DNA of 64,000 nt, taken from Dicyema japonicum (Eukaryota > Dicyemida > Rhombozoa > Dicyemidae). The stretch spans positions 405,784 through 469,783 of the forward strand of contig RDEW01000028.1 of the NCBI GenBank assembly GCA_011109175.1. The letters run 5' to 3'. A model generated the notes under the pieces. The model had not been told where the DNA came from and searched no databases. It saw only the letters and a list, made by a program, of their open reading frames with translations. The position numbers were made by a program, and so were the translations under genes. Numbering within the stretch: position 1 is the stretch's first letter; every line of letters begins with the position of its first letter. Positions 33,204 to 44,229 of this stretch are shown piece by piece.

Positions 33204-36200
33204 TCAAAATAATACTCGATTAGAAGATCTGTCATCATGTCTTGAACGATCACGAGATGAAAAATCTCTGTACTGCGAATTACCTCTCCTACTTCCATGT
33301 AGATCCGGTCTGCGAGGAGAACTTTGATGTATCACATTATCATGATGATCACGATGGGATCTTTTAGAAGAACTTTGATGTATCACATTATCATGACGAT
33401 CACGATGGGGTCCTCTAGGAGAACTTTGATGTATCACATTATCATGATGATCACGATGGGATCTTTTAGGAGAACTTTGATGTATCACATTATCATGACG
33501 ATCACGATGGGGTCCTCTAGGAGAACTTTGATGTATCAAATTATCATGACGATCACGATGAGGTCTTTTAGGATTCTTGCGATGACCTTCATTTTGGTTA
33601 TACGGTTCATAGCTACGCTTTCCGTCCCCACGTGATCCAAATGACTGATTGAGAGTCCAGTCAGTCATATTTTGATGAGGTCTATAAGAACCAACATTAC
33701 GATTCTCAGTAACATATTCACTAGCCACATGACATCCAGTCTCCCAATGACGTATTTCATTGACGTGCGGATCTCGAGATGATCCAGTAGATTCATAGCG
33801 GTATTTCCCATCAATATATCCATATGACATCCCACGATCAGATCTCTGGAAAGATCCGCCAACGTCCCTATATTGATGGTGTCCCTTCTGTTCTGTTTGC
33901 CTCTCGAAGCTGTAATCAGTCGTATCACGCGCTGTCAAAGATTTTCCCCGGTAAGGTACCAGCGTTGATCTAATCACTCTCTGAAACTTTGAATCAATTC
34001 GACTTCTTCTACTTTCCGCGAGAGCAGGTAACTGCTTAGGGAATCTAATGTGATCAGCAAAGCAAACTGTGCTCCAGGCAACAAACGAGCAGAGAAGACT
34101 GTATCGTCACTGTATCTCATACATTCATATTTAACACTACAAGTAACACAACGGAGGCACCAAAAAACAGAATTTCCAAGGATATCCTCAAAGTACGGGC
34201 ATTCGGGAATATTCCTAAACTTACAACACAATAAACTGATATATGGGAAAACTCATATGACTGGGAGATATGTAACCGGTCATTCCATCGAAAAAGGAAG
34301 GATCAACAAGTTCTTCCTGATAAATCATCATAAAAGACAACCCCCACAAGAGCGTTGGCAGTCATAAACTCAAAAGCCTTATTTCCACATCCAATAAACA
34401 GTTCGTCATAGCCAAATAGATTACGCAACTCTAAATTATTGTAGAAAGTATACTCCAGTCATCATCCAAATGGTCATATTTAGCCCTCACAGTCTCCAAA
34501 AGACGTTTTTCGTCAATAAATGGTAGCAGAGCAACTCCTACAATAGACACGGTGACCAACCCATCCAAGAATATCTCTTACCGTTCATGTCAATCTCAAA
34601 GTCGGTGGGGTAGAAGTCCAAAATGGGTGACAATGGATCGGTCATGAGGGAAGAAAATACTGGAGGAATGAGCAATCCACTTCTCGGTGGGAGAATTGCC
34701 ATTAACTGTTCGAGGGGTCGATACTAAATTTAATTATAGTACTGAACAGGTTCACTGGATCTGTCAAACTGCAAAGTCAGACTACCCAGATCCTTAAAGT
34801 CGGAGGCAAATGGAGAATAATTATAGGGATAATACCAGGACCACGATGGACATCCCTTGACTAACATAAACAGCAAACCTGGTAGTAATAAAGGAGAACC
34901 CAACAAAGTCCAATCGCATATTGGTCAGACACGAGTTTTCTCAGTTCCTCAGTGCCTGGAACAGTAAACTTGGCCAAGTAATATCGGTCCTTCCACCCTT
35001 CTTCCCATAATCTGACATTGTCCTCAGCATCCTTTGGTACTTCTTGGACGACTGGCAATTTTGGGTCAGACTCCAATAAAACAGTACTTCTTCGCTTCTC
35101 AGAAGTTGACTTTTTCTGTTCATCAGTGCTTTTGGTTCTCCAATCAACATTATCGTAGTCAATCTTCTGTCTTTGTTGATAAAATAGCTGAAATTACAGG
35201 AAAACAAACATATTTCTGTCGTCTACTCTTAAATATGTCGTCCTCATAGTGACCCAGCCCTATATTAAGCCACAAATACCAACCAGTCATCATTTCTTGG
35301 ACACCAGCCAAGTTTACATGTCCACTGTCAGTGAGATATCCCTGCATATCAGAACACAAACTACCTTAATCTTGTAAACTACAGACTTGTAAATCTCCAC
35401 CAAACGAGGAATTGCATTCTCTCTGCAAATAAACTCATAAAACTACCGAATGTCAAGTGAGGGTAAATGAGGGAGGAAATCATTCCCAACAAAAAAACAT
35501 ATAAACACCCAGTCGTCAATAATCCTCTGCATTCACTCAAATAGGTCACCTCAAAGTCGTACTGAATCGGACAGTTTGGAAGCTGAATATCCACAGACAA
35601 GTAACCACGGAGAATATGCAAAGGAACGAAAATAAAACGAACAATGTTGCTGTATACTGCAAGACCAGGATCCACGTCAGACGCAGCCAAGCCTTTGCAT
35701 TCCTTCATCGAATGTCCTATTATAGATTATACAAGATCCTACCAAATTGCCCACAAATATCACAGGGTTTGGGTTTATTTGGTATGAACTCTTCTCTTAG
35801 GATGGTAAAATGGGGCTCGTGTGTGGCCAATCCTGAGATATAAAGAAACAGTACCAAGCATTATTAGATCAGCTAAGGATTAGTAAGAATTATACCGTCT
35901 GCTCCGAAAATGCAGTGCCTCGTATTTGGGTTGTGGGATGACTGGCCTGGAATTACTTAATCTTAAATAACCCCGTTGTTTTCTTATAAAGTCCATTATC
36001 TTATGTTCTCCCTCACCCGGAACAGAGGAGTAGAGAGGATCACTCGTATTTTCTTCCAGGCAGGGGATTGGTTGCATTTCTTATATATAAAATGACGGAG
36101 AGCTGATGAGAGAAGATCCATGAACTGTGTGCCCTTAATCACTGAATAATCACTACAGGAGAAATGCAGTTGCTGTCAAATTCCAACCTCTCAGGACACA

Positions 36201-36724
36201 GCTCCAAATCGTATCCTTTATCCCTCAGATATTCCCTAATCTCAGAAACGGACTGAGCTTTCAAGCTAAAATGAGGTTTTAAGGAAAACCTCAGTTCTTT
36301 GGCGGCACGGAACCTTCTCGATCTTTGCTGGTTCATTTTAGCTCGTGGAGCCTTAAAATAATAGAAAATTATAAAATTACATACAACACCGTCAACAGCC
36401 ATATACAACAATTTTCGAGGTCTGACCAAGGAGAAGACCCTGTCAATGTAATCAAATATAGCTAGCATCATCTCGGTTGTGTCCTTTGGGGAAGTTCTAG
36501 GGTTAGTCTTTACTAAACTTGTTATCTGGGTGACTGCAGGGGTGGATTATGGCATTCATATCGAGATAGAGGTTGTCGAATTCCAAATTGTTTGGATTCG
36601 GCTTTGTCAAGTCAGCATTTTCGTCCTTTAGGTAATTTTAACTGATTACCGGGTCTTCAGACGCATAGACTACAATTTCCGGATATTTAGTACTGAGCCA
36701 CCTAAAAAGAGACGGAACACCCAT
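33204..36724 (-). CDS. XRN2: Nuclear 5'-3' exoribonuclease XRN2
   Basis: This processive 5'-to-3' RNA exonuclease acts in nuclear RNA decay and transcription termination. The start (36722-36724) gives [19 protein letters not shown]. Introns of about 22-24 nt then join [91 protein letters not shown] and a CCHC zinc knuckle [16 protein letters not shown] formed across a 26-nt intron. Later blocks are DDWVF-MCF region (35500), [16 protein letters not shown], and [15 protein letters not shown]. The catalytic acidic residues of the N-terminal domain are present where read. The tail (33204-33977) is a long low-complexity Arg/His/Ser region with five tandem 17-residue repeats. Regions 34240-34860 and 36080-36140 were not fully traced. 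Confidence 0.93.
33319..33575 (-). repeat. 51-bp tandem repeat in XRN2 tail (17 residues x 5)
   Basis: Five consecutive units follow the pattern HRD(R/H)HDN(V/L)IHQSS, each closed by a variable PRGP, PKRS, SKRS or PRRP end. Units alternate between two types (RDR with one closing, RDH with the other), which implies duplication of a 102-bp pair. The His, Arg and Asp content suggests a disordered, RNA-binding or phosphorylated tail. Confidence 0.9.
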
Positions 36725-36769
36725 GTTGAAAAATATTGTTTAATATTATTTAAAATGAAATATATTAAA

Positions 36770-37690
36770 TAAAGAACTACTTTCAATCAAAATATTTCCA
36801 CGAGGTTCTCCATTTTCGCTGGCACTTTTTAATCTGCCCAGATAATTTGAAAAGTCATTGTTCCCATTGACTTAATTATCGATTTAGCTTAAAGAATTGA
36901 CACTGAATTGTCTTTCACAATAATTATCGAGGAGGAGCCACTATGTTTTGCGGAAGTCGTCACTTTTGAACTTGGCCAGATGTCCCAGATCCTTGAGGAA
37001 AGTTAAAGGCTCTATATTTATTGCCCCAGTTGTCTCGACAGTAATCTCATGGAACGTAAACCTGTCGAAGAGTCTTTGGTAATTTTTCCCTCTAGCCTAC
37101 TTCACTTTTTCTGCGGTGGATAGTTTTTTTCTCGGTGATATTAGATGGAGTCGATAAGAATAAGCATTATGTCCATACGTATCCACAATTCCATCGCATC
37201 GGCACTAAACGTGCATGACATATTTTCAATTCCAGTCAGATAAAAATTTCGATACGAACTGTATTATCGTCGAAGCGTGTCCCGGGAGAGTATTGATAGT
37301 GCACTTTTCCCTTCGGATATCCCAACAACCAGCATATCAGCAGTCTTTCAAATTTATCTTTGCCATGATTTTGTAAAGGTCTTTCTGATCTGGCAGATAA
37401 ACTTCCAAGTACTCCGTATTGCTTGTTTTTGAGGGAGATGAAAAAATATCTTGATTAACACCTGACTGGAGTACAGGAAAGGGAGGAATTTGGGGTGTGT
37501 TAAATCTGCAGGAGAGTAGATATCTCGACCGCCGAAGTAGATGGGTAATGCTACTTTTCTTCAAATTTGACGTTCGTGAGATGTTCATCAGTGTAACAGT
37601 AGGGAATTGTTTGATTCGAACTGTTTCATTATCGAGAAATAAAAGGTTCCCAATCAATAGTGTCACTTTTCCAATCAATAACGTTGGAGA
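36770..37690 (-). CDS. Unrecognised spliced gene
   Basis: Open frames on the minus strand run from 37678 (IGKVTLLIGNLLFLDNETVR, VYLPDQKDLYKIMAKINLK) into a shifted frame with ADMLVVGISEGKSALSILSR, then ENMSCTFSADAMELWIRMD and ILIDSI. The frame changes and GT/AG pairs fit short introns, and the text reads as structured protein rather than a repeat. I do not recognise the family. The end of the gene is uncertain. Confidence 0.45.
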
Positions 37691-37754
37691 AGGTAAGTAT
37701 ATTTTTCCGATGAAAACATCTTAAAAACAATTTTTTTTAATTAAAAAAATTACC

Positions 37755-38025
37755 TATGGCAACGGTTGAGTGGTTGACACTTTAATAAAGGCTAATCGTA
37801 CTCTCAGTCTGTCTATTCTACCCCGTTTACAATTGTTACTTTCAACGTCAGAAGACTCGCTTCGAATACTCAACAGGAGACCTTATGCATGGATCGAGGA
37901 GGAAAGTTATATGGAGAAAAATGGTAGAACTGATAGTGAAGAGCGCGGCAAAACTGGTAAAAACCTAAAGTATTCATATGCTTATGGGTAACGCGAGAAT
38001 TCATTTAACTAACTAACTATGGCAA
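37755..38025 (+). repeat. Family D dispersed repeat, copy 1
   Basis: Contains CTCAGTCTGTCTATTCTACC, GAGACCTTATGCATGGATCG, AACTGATAGTGAAGA and the end ATTCATTTAACTAACTAA. The same series occurs at 60985-61262 and, diverged, at 46062-46225. An open frame crosses the repeat (73 codons), and a similar one (77 codons) crosses copy 3, so a short coding relic is possible. Confidence 0.75.
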
Positions 38026-38029
38026 CCGA

Positions 38030-38944
38030 TCAAAATAAAAGGAACCAGAAAAATCTATCTAAGAAAGGAGCATTTCTGACGTTTTAAGAAAGTTGTCGAA
38101 TTGAGAGGATTTAAGGTTTTTTGGAATCCTTAAAAATATTTGTTCTGAAAAGGGAATTGAATACCCGATTTATATTCTTAAAAAAATTTAGTATTCAGCA
38201 TTATCCTGTGTTAAATAGTTGATTGAAATACAAACCTCCGTCTTCTTTAATTGCCTCCATGCTCACAATTTTTCAATCCAATTGAGAATGTAATTCAGTA
38301 GATGAAAAAACCATGTTTACAAAGGAAGGGCTGAAAATGAACAATTTTTATTGAGTCTAATTAAAAATGGATTTGAAAGTATTACCCAAATGTTACATAA
38401 TTTTTTTTTTTTTTGTTTTTATCTTTAAAAATTATCTGTTATTGATTGGAAAGTTACGCTATTGATTTGGAAACCCTATAAGACGCATTTTGTTGAACGC
38501 CCAAATGTGCTCATAGATCCTGTTTTTAGAATTAACACATCTAACGGGGGAAAAGTCATACAAAAGGCTGAGAATATCAATAGAAGCGTTCAGAGCTACT
38601 TCGTGTACATCGGAGTTAAATTATCGGCGTCCCTCACTTTTGCCAACATCCTTAAGTTTAGCAAAAACTGGAATATTAACTGATTTAACAGCATTAAAAT
38701 TGTGATTTATGCTTTTCTGTGAAAGTTACATGGGAAATATTCCTGTTTTTCATGTTAATGTCCGCACAACATGCGTATGTTCCTTCCGACCGCTACTAAC
38801 TCATAGACTTTTCTTGGTTGATCCGCCAACGATCTGCCGCCTTTTGGAAGTTTCTTCTCGAATTTTTGAAGAGAAACTTGATCAGGATGTCTTATTTCAT
38901 GATTGATTAAGATTCGTTCAGATGGGTAACCCTTTCTCAAAATG
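38030..38944. other. Gene-poor stretch
   Basis: Contains a poly-T run at about 38400-38414 and short open frames (38462-38683, 38709-38906) with no recognisable domain. No gene is supported. Confidence 0.4.
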
Positions 38945-39620
38945 GGTTACCTTATTATTATTAACCCAAGAACATCAATAGTTAATTTAATTACTAAATT
39001 AATTAAGTGATCAGAATTCTCATTTTCTTCTCGTGCGCCTTCTGGGATCCAACACAACTTCTCTGTGAGCGGGGTGGTTTCGGGAATAGGAATTGGAGAG
39101 GAGTAATGTATACCCTTCTCATAAGACACGTCGTAGATGTGTATTGTTGAGAGTTGCACTGCTTGCACAGGGTAGCAAATCCCTTTCCATTTTGTCGGAT
39201 AAGGTCTTCAAGTGATGAGGGTATTAGTTTTTCTTGTTTCCCGAGATTACTAATAGTAGTGGCTGTTAAGGCCTGAATGTCCCGGATTCTTTGTTTGTTC
39301 GTCCAGGACAGATTGATTCCCCATGACGTACAGCATAGTTGACAGATGGCTCAATGAATTGTTTGTACAACAATTTCAAAGCTGGGAAAAGGGTTTTAAT
39401 GCCACCGAAAATAGCTTTGATTATCCCTAGCTTTCTTGAGCAGCTTCCAGAGACAGCGTCGACGTGAGATGAAAAGACATGTGTGTGTCGAAGGTGATAC
39501 CCAAGATTTTCAGTTTCTTCGTGAAAGGTATATTGTCTGGTTGATAAATATATCCATTGTCATTTGTCCAAGTCGTTTGTCTGAGGTAAATAAAGACGAA
39601 GAAGATTTTTCAGTAGATAT
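38945..39620 (-). mobile_element. Family A LINE RT C-terminal fragment
   Basis: Minus-strand frames read HTHVFSSHVDAVSGSCSRKL, GIIKAIFG, FPALKLLYKQFIEPSVNYA and, further on, SLEDLIRQNGKGF. These are the thumb and post-thumb motifs of Jockey-type RTs, like those at 62819-63442. Several frame breaks. The fragment ends 120 nt upstream of DNAJC19 on the opposite strand. Confidence 0.7.
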
Positions 39621-39740
39621 ATCAAGCCGGTTTATTAAATTTAGTTCAAGAGTCAATACTTTTAAAAGAATTTATAGATTTTGGATAATTAATAATTTAA
39701 AATTTAATATAAAAATTCATTTGAATTTTTTTTGTTGTGG

Positions 39741-40170
39741 ATGGCAGGCTTTATAGCTTTGGGTTTAGGCGCTGCTGCTATAGGGTTTGGCGGTTTTATT
39801 TTGTTTTAATATTTAAAGGAAGATTAATATTAAGAAGTTCTCAGAAGTATGGTTTGGCTGAAAAACTCAAAATGGGTGGATTTATACCAGATCTCGTATG
39901 TTACATTTACTAACCAGTAGAGTACTGGGAAATACTACAGAGGAGGATTTGATAAGAAGATGACAAATCGTGAGGCTCTGCTCATCCTCGGATTGAAGTA
40001 TTGGCCTGCTTTTTAGTTATTAGTCAGACAAATTCTACAAAACAGCGTATTAAGGAGACTCATAGAAAATAATGATTCTCAACCATCCTGATAGGGGAGG
40101 TTCTCCTTACTTGGCTGCTAAAATTAATGAGGCGAAGGATTTTCTAGAATCTAAAGGAAGATTTAACTGA
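39741..40170 (+). CDS. DNAJC19: Mitochondrial import motor co-chaperone DNAJC19/Tim14 (Pam18)
   Basis: An inner-membrane J protein that stimulates mtHsp70 at the TIM23 channel. [18 protein letters not shown] is the membrane anchor. A 26-nt intron leads to [17 protein letters not shown], a 25-nt intron to [20 protein letters not shown] (family YYRGGFEPKMTKREAA), and a 26-nt intron to [14 protein letters not shown]. The J-domain signature then follows in the neighbouring frame: [18 protein letters not shown] and [15 protein letters not shown] before the stop at 40168-40170. The HPD catalytic triad is intact. One base is missing from the A run at 40066-40069 (four A where the family codon series needs five), so as printed the frame breaks in helix II. 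Confidence 0.92.
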
Positions 40171-40269
40171 TTTTTAATATTATTTTTGAATTATTTCAAA
40201 CCTTTTTATTTTTTATTAGGGAATTTAATACAAGCAAGTTCACCCAGAGTTAATGGAAAGGAAAGAACT

Positions 40270-40440
40270 CATCAATCCTTCCAGTTGTGGAAACCCCTTC
40301 CATGAAGTGGAGGAAAATAAATGACCTTTTTTCATGCCATTCCGGTATTGAGCATCATCTGAGACAAATAGATGATTTAATACCACTTTTTCATAACAAG
40401 TGAAGACAAGGAACGAAAGAAATTAATAGAAACCTTCGAC
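40270..40440 (+). repeat. Family C dispersed repeat, diverged copy
   Basis: CAGTTGTGGAAACCCCTTCC, AAATAAATGACCTTTTTTCATG and GACAAATAGATGATTTAATACC align with copies at 18208 and 19193 with many substitutions. The repeat ends near the RTE fragment that follows. Confidence 0.6.
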
Positions 40441-40471
40441 CATGTAACCAGTAAAGGGAATCAATGTTATG

Positions 40472-41050
40472 TTATGTTGTCCAATTAAGTCGTGTTCGAC
40501 CCTTGGAGATCTCATGAACGAGTTTCCTCCACTCTCCCCGATCCGTTGCAATTTGGAGTAGCCTTGATATAGACATTCCCGTGACGTCTTCCACCGTGCA
40601 TAGCCACCGACTCCTTGGTCGGCCAGGTCTTCTCTTCCCAGTAATATTGCTTAGCATAATGGTTCTTTCCAGTGAATCAGAGCGGACAACATGCCCAAAG
40701 AACGCCAATCTGTGTTTTACGATTCTTCCTTCTAGCGAAATGTCAGTCTCTACCCGTTTGAGTACATCGATGTTTGTTATTTTGGAAGTCCAAGGGATTC
40801 TTAGTAACCTCCTCCAGCACCACAGCTCAAATTCATCAATTTTTCGTCTATCCGCCTTTTTCAGTATCCATGATTCTGCGCCGTATAGAAAAACCGGGAA
40901 CACGATTGCATTAACTAGTCTGCATTTGGTCCTTAATGAAATATCTTTGTTTTTCCAAATTCTATTCATTTTCTGGAAGGTGTCAAACCCAGTACCAATT
41001 ACTAATCTACCTGGGGAATCTTCCGTTTTACTGACGTTGTATAAGAACAT
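40472..41050 (-). mobile_element. RTE-type retrotransposon C-terminal fragment
   Basis: One open frame of 192 residues encodes CRLVNAIVFPVFLYGAESW, DRRKIDEFELWCWRRLLRI, GRIVKHRLAFFGHVVRSDSL and GKRRPGRPRSRWL with a terminal GEWRKLVHEISKGRTRLN. This is the well-known C-terminus of endonuclease/RT elements of the RTE type (often annotated craniofacial development protein 2-like). It lacks the RT core, yet has no stop over its length, so it is younger than most LINE fragments here. Confidence 0.88.
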
Positions 41051-41289
41051 TTTTAGTTAACTATATAATTCTGCAATAATAAGGGAAAATAAAAAAATAT
41101 CTATCCTTGCAGTCGTGGTACTCCTCCAAGGAAAGATCAAATAGGAAGTTATCAGAAACAACTAGGACTATCATCATTAAGACTTTAAATGATTTTTGGG
41201 AACCTTCAAATTCGCAATAATGTTTTAGATATATAAAAACTCGTCCATTTTCATCACACGTCCTCACAGGTGAAATCTGTTTGACAAAA

Positions 41290-41400
41290 ATTGACCTTCG
41301 CTGGAAACTCCATCTCGCGGATTCGAACCACGACCTTCAGATCTGATGTCATCAGACGTTCACGTTCAGTCAAAAGGTTAATATCTTGTGCTTTTAAGAA
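41290..41400 (-). repeat. tRNA-like B-box sequence, possible SINE head
   Basis: On the minus strand GGTCGTGGTTCGAATCC gives a consensus T-loop/B box, preceded by a hairpin TCTGATGACATCAGA at anticodon-arm distance. The acceptor arm does not pair well by eye, so a tRNA-derived repeat or decayed tRNA is more likely than a functional tRNA. Confidence 0.3.
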
Positions 41401-41517
41401 TATATTTTAATTGTTGTCCGTCCAATCAAGATACAAGGCACACCATCAATTCATCAATAATTAAAGTTTTATTTTAATTAAAAAATAAATAAGAATTCAA
41501 AAATATTTATTGTGGTG

Positions 41518-41976
41518 ATGCCTAGGGTTGATAAATTTGGAAGAACAATAAATAAAGGTTAATTCATTTAAAATAATATATTAGATTATAAAAGATCCCC
41601 CAGAAAGCATCGATCTGACCACAGGAGATCATCTCACTCTCACAGGTCCCACCATAGGGGATCTCCTCATAGACACCACCACAAAAGAACTTTGTCCCCC
41701 GAAAAACCAATTAGTATCCCATTATTTTCAAAATTCAGCTATTGAAGTCGAACCATCAGTAAAATCAAAAGAAATACCTACTGAGGAGTCCGAAATGATG
41801 GAATTACTTGGAATCTCATCATTTGGGAGTACAAAGGTAATCTGAAATCATTAGAATAGAACAAACAAGTTCCCAAAAATGACATTTACGCGGCAAATAT
41901 TGTCAAAAAACGTAAATACAGACAATATATGAATAGAAAAGGAGGGTTTAATCGTCCTCTTGATCCTATGGTCTGA
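41518..41976 (+). CDS. SNRNP27: U4/U6.U5 tri-snRNP protein SNRNP27
   Basis: A small SR-type component of the spliceosomal tri-snRNP. The start (41518-41520) gives [14 protein letters not shown] 27-nt intron (41558-41584) leads to an RS/His-rich segment ([19 protein letters not shown]). A 25-nt intron (41714-41738) leads to [18 protein letters not shown] (family EEIEMMKLMGFASFDSTK), and a 23-nt intron to [20 protein letters not shown] before the stop at 41974-41976. The C-terminus is nearly identical to the animal protein. A second frame is also open across exon 2 and through the 25-nt intron. Confidence 0.93.
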
Positions 41977-42044
41977 CTCTTTGATAGTGTTGTTTTGATT
42001 TATTTTGATAGTAGTTGTGTGTTTCGGTTAGTTTGACTCCCAGC

Positions 42045-42453
42045 ATGGAGATTCGGGGTCAATGGAGGATTATCAAAAGGACTGGGGTATCCGAAGATGA
42101 GAATTGTCGTGTGATTGTGGTAAATAATGTTAACAGGCTGATTTTTGTTTGTGGAGATATAAGATTCAAGAATATTTATTAAAATTTGGTGATTATAATA
42201 TTTTTACCTACCATTGTCCGCTGTAATGACAAAATCGACTAATCTCAGATTTCTCTATTTCAACTTGAAGCTATTTTTAAGGGCGACAAAAATTCCTATG
42301 ACTTTAATAGCAACCCTCTCTACAGAATCATTCGAAAGTTATGAAGACTCCCAAAAATATGAATTGGCATCCCCAATAGAAGAGCAGTACATGATTCCAG
42401 TCCTCATCTATATTGATCGTACTCGGCGAGTCTGTGATTACTTAGTAGACTGA
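42045..42453 (+). CDS. Unrecognised small gene downstream of SNRNP27
   Basis: MEIRGQWRIIKRTGVSEDEN followed by CRVIVVNNVNRLIFVCGD (from 42045), then in another frame SFESYEDSQKYELASPIEEQ and YMIPVLIYIDRTRRVCDYLV before the stop at 42451-42453. Short GT..AG gaps could link the frames. It lies 68 nt after SNRNP27 on the same strand. No family is recognised. Confidence 0.35.
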
Positions 42454-42499
42454 GAGGATTCTTTTTCTCTTAACCTGAGTGATCCTGCGGGAATAAAAT

Positions 42500-43850
42500 A
42501 ACATTTTTTAGCATTTCGGGGGCCGTGTGATAACTAGGACCACGTCGGGATCATGTGAAAATGTTGTAGGCATTCTTCCTGTTTTCTTCTGCAGTAAGAC
42601 GATTCGTTCTTTTATTAAGGGAGAAAGACCACCCCTTAATCGTAAATTAAGGGAGGATAATTCCTTAAAAAATAAAAGAAAGTCCGCATTTCTAATTTTC
42701 GAAGGTATGGAAGTACTTGGAATACTTTCTCTCATCTCGATTCTCTCAGTAAAGAAAAAGGTTCAGAACTGATCCCTGAAAGACCCATTTTTCATTACGA
42801 CTTCTTATGAGGCGTGTAGTACAAAAAATATCCTCTGGTCAGAAAATCCCTTATCCATATGCATAAAGATCCCTCCATTCAGGGAGAATGAAATAGTTTA
42901 ACAAGACATGATGTCATACAGTTTTAAACTTTGTATATATCAAGATATACGACGTTTAGATGATTCTTGATGTTACGTGATTTAACAAACTCCTAGTTGA
43001 GGTAAAATAAGCACTGTCTTCAGATTCGTTCCAAACGGAAGCCAAACTGATATTGACTAGAAATCACTCGATTCACTAATTTCAGAGAGTTTCCTGAAAC
43101 AATGCGTTGCATTATCTTCGGCATCGAGTATATTAAGCATTTGGATATGTAGCTCAATATTTCTCTTTTGGTTTCCCAAGTTTAAGTATTATTCTGATGA
43201 TTGAAAACTTCCTATCAATCGGATGTACTCAACTTTAAACTAGCTTCAAATAAGCTTTTGGAGGTCTCAAAGAAACCGACTGTTTTCTCTTTGAAGAGTC
43301 TCATCTTCACCTTGTCCGGGTGCATTGTTTTTGCATTTATTTATGAAGTATGTGGTACGTCAAATCCCAACAATAAATTTTCTTGAGACCCTTCTTTACA
43401 TTGACCAATCTTTGTGGGATAAAATCATGAGATCTACATCCTGGATCTTTTTATTGGTGCCAGATGCTTCCTCCCGTGTATATATTTCACTATCTGTAGC
43501 ACAGCGCTTCAGGAAACTCCCCAGGAGACATGCAATTCATCCGCTATATGGTCAATTTTTTGGCTAAAATTGGATTTTCTGTCAAATCTCACAGCTCGAG
43601 AGAGACGACTTGTCGTAGTGATCTCAGCTACATATCAAGTATCAAAACCCAGGAAAACATTGCCTGTTCTTTCGATATCTTGGTTATAGTTATCCATCTT
43701 TTGGATTATATAGTCAATCTTGATAATCTGTAGAATGTCTGGATACTCCACATAAGCCATAACACATAATTGATCCTTGACTTGATGAATCACAATTTGC
43801 GCATTTCTTCTCTTCACTATGTATTTGATAGAGTCTGTTATACCATGAAG
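42500..43850 (-). mobile_element. LINE reverse transcriptase fragment (family different from A and B)
   Basis: Minus-strand frames read MPKIMQRIVSGNSLKLVN, YQFGFRLERI, EFVKSRNIKNHLNVVYLDIY (RT motif A region) and IRDFLTRGYF, with upstream PDKVKMRLFKEKTVGFFET. The order is that of RT palm sub-domains but stops are frequent. It resembles the fragment at 49150-49560. Confidence 0.55.
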
Positions 43851-44229
43851 ACCACTACATCGTATCTCTTCGTATCTTCAATAACCAATGTATTCAAACT
43901 TAATTTAAAAGTCAGTATTGTGGTCTTGTGACTTCACATGGTGCGGTGAAAGCTGTCATTCTCTCCATAGCCTTTTTTGACAAGCCCCTTGTCCCAAAGC
44001 CTCCTCCATAATTACTAGAAACAAAAAAGTAAATTTTTGTTATTTTGGTAAATATATTAATCAATTTTAGAAAATTATAATAAAAAGTAAATTAATAAGC
44101 GCCAATGTTCTACTCAAAAATTTATTGTCAACAAATTTTCTTGTAGTGAACACTATTTGATAAAACTGAGTGCCCGTTGTGTGCGGTACTGTATGCATCA
44201 GTGTAGTCCCTAGTAATTAAAAATTACAA

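Noticed and set aside
33324-33635. Plus-strand repetitive frame with MYHIIM units
   Set aside because: It is the antisense of the XRN2 tail repeat; the minus frame continues the XRN2 gene.
41290-41400. Functional tRNA gene
   Set aside because: The B box is good, but no complete cloverleaf with a paired acceptor stem could be drawn by eye.
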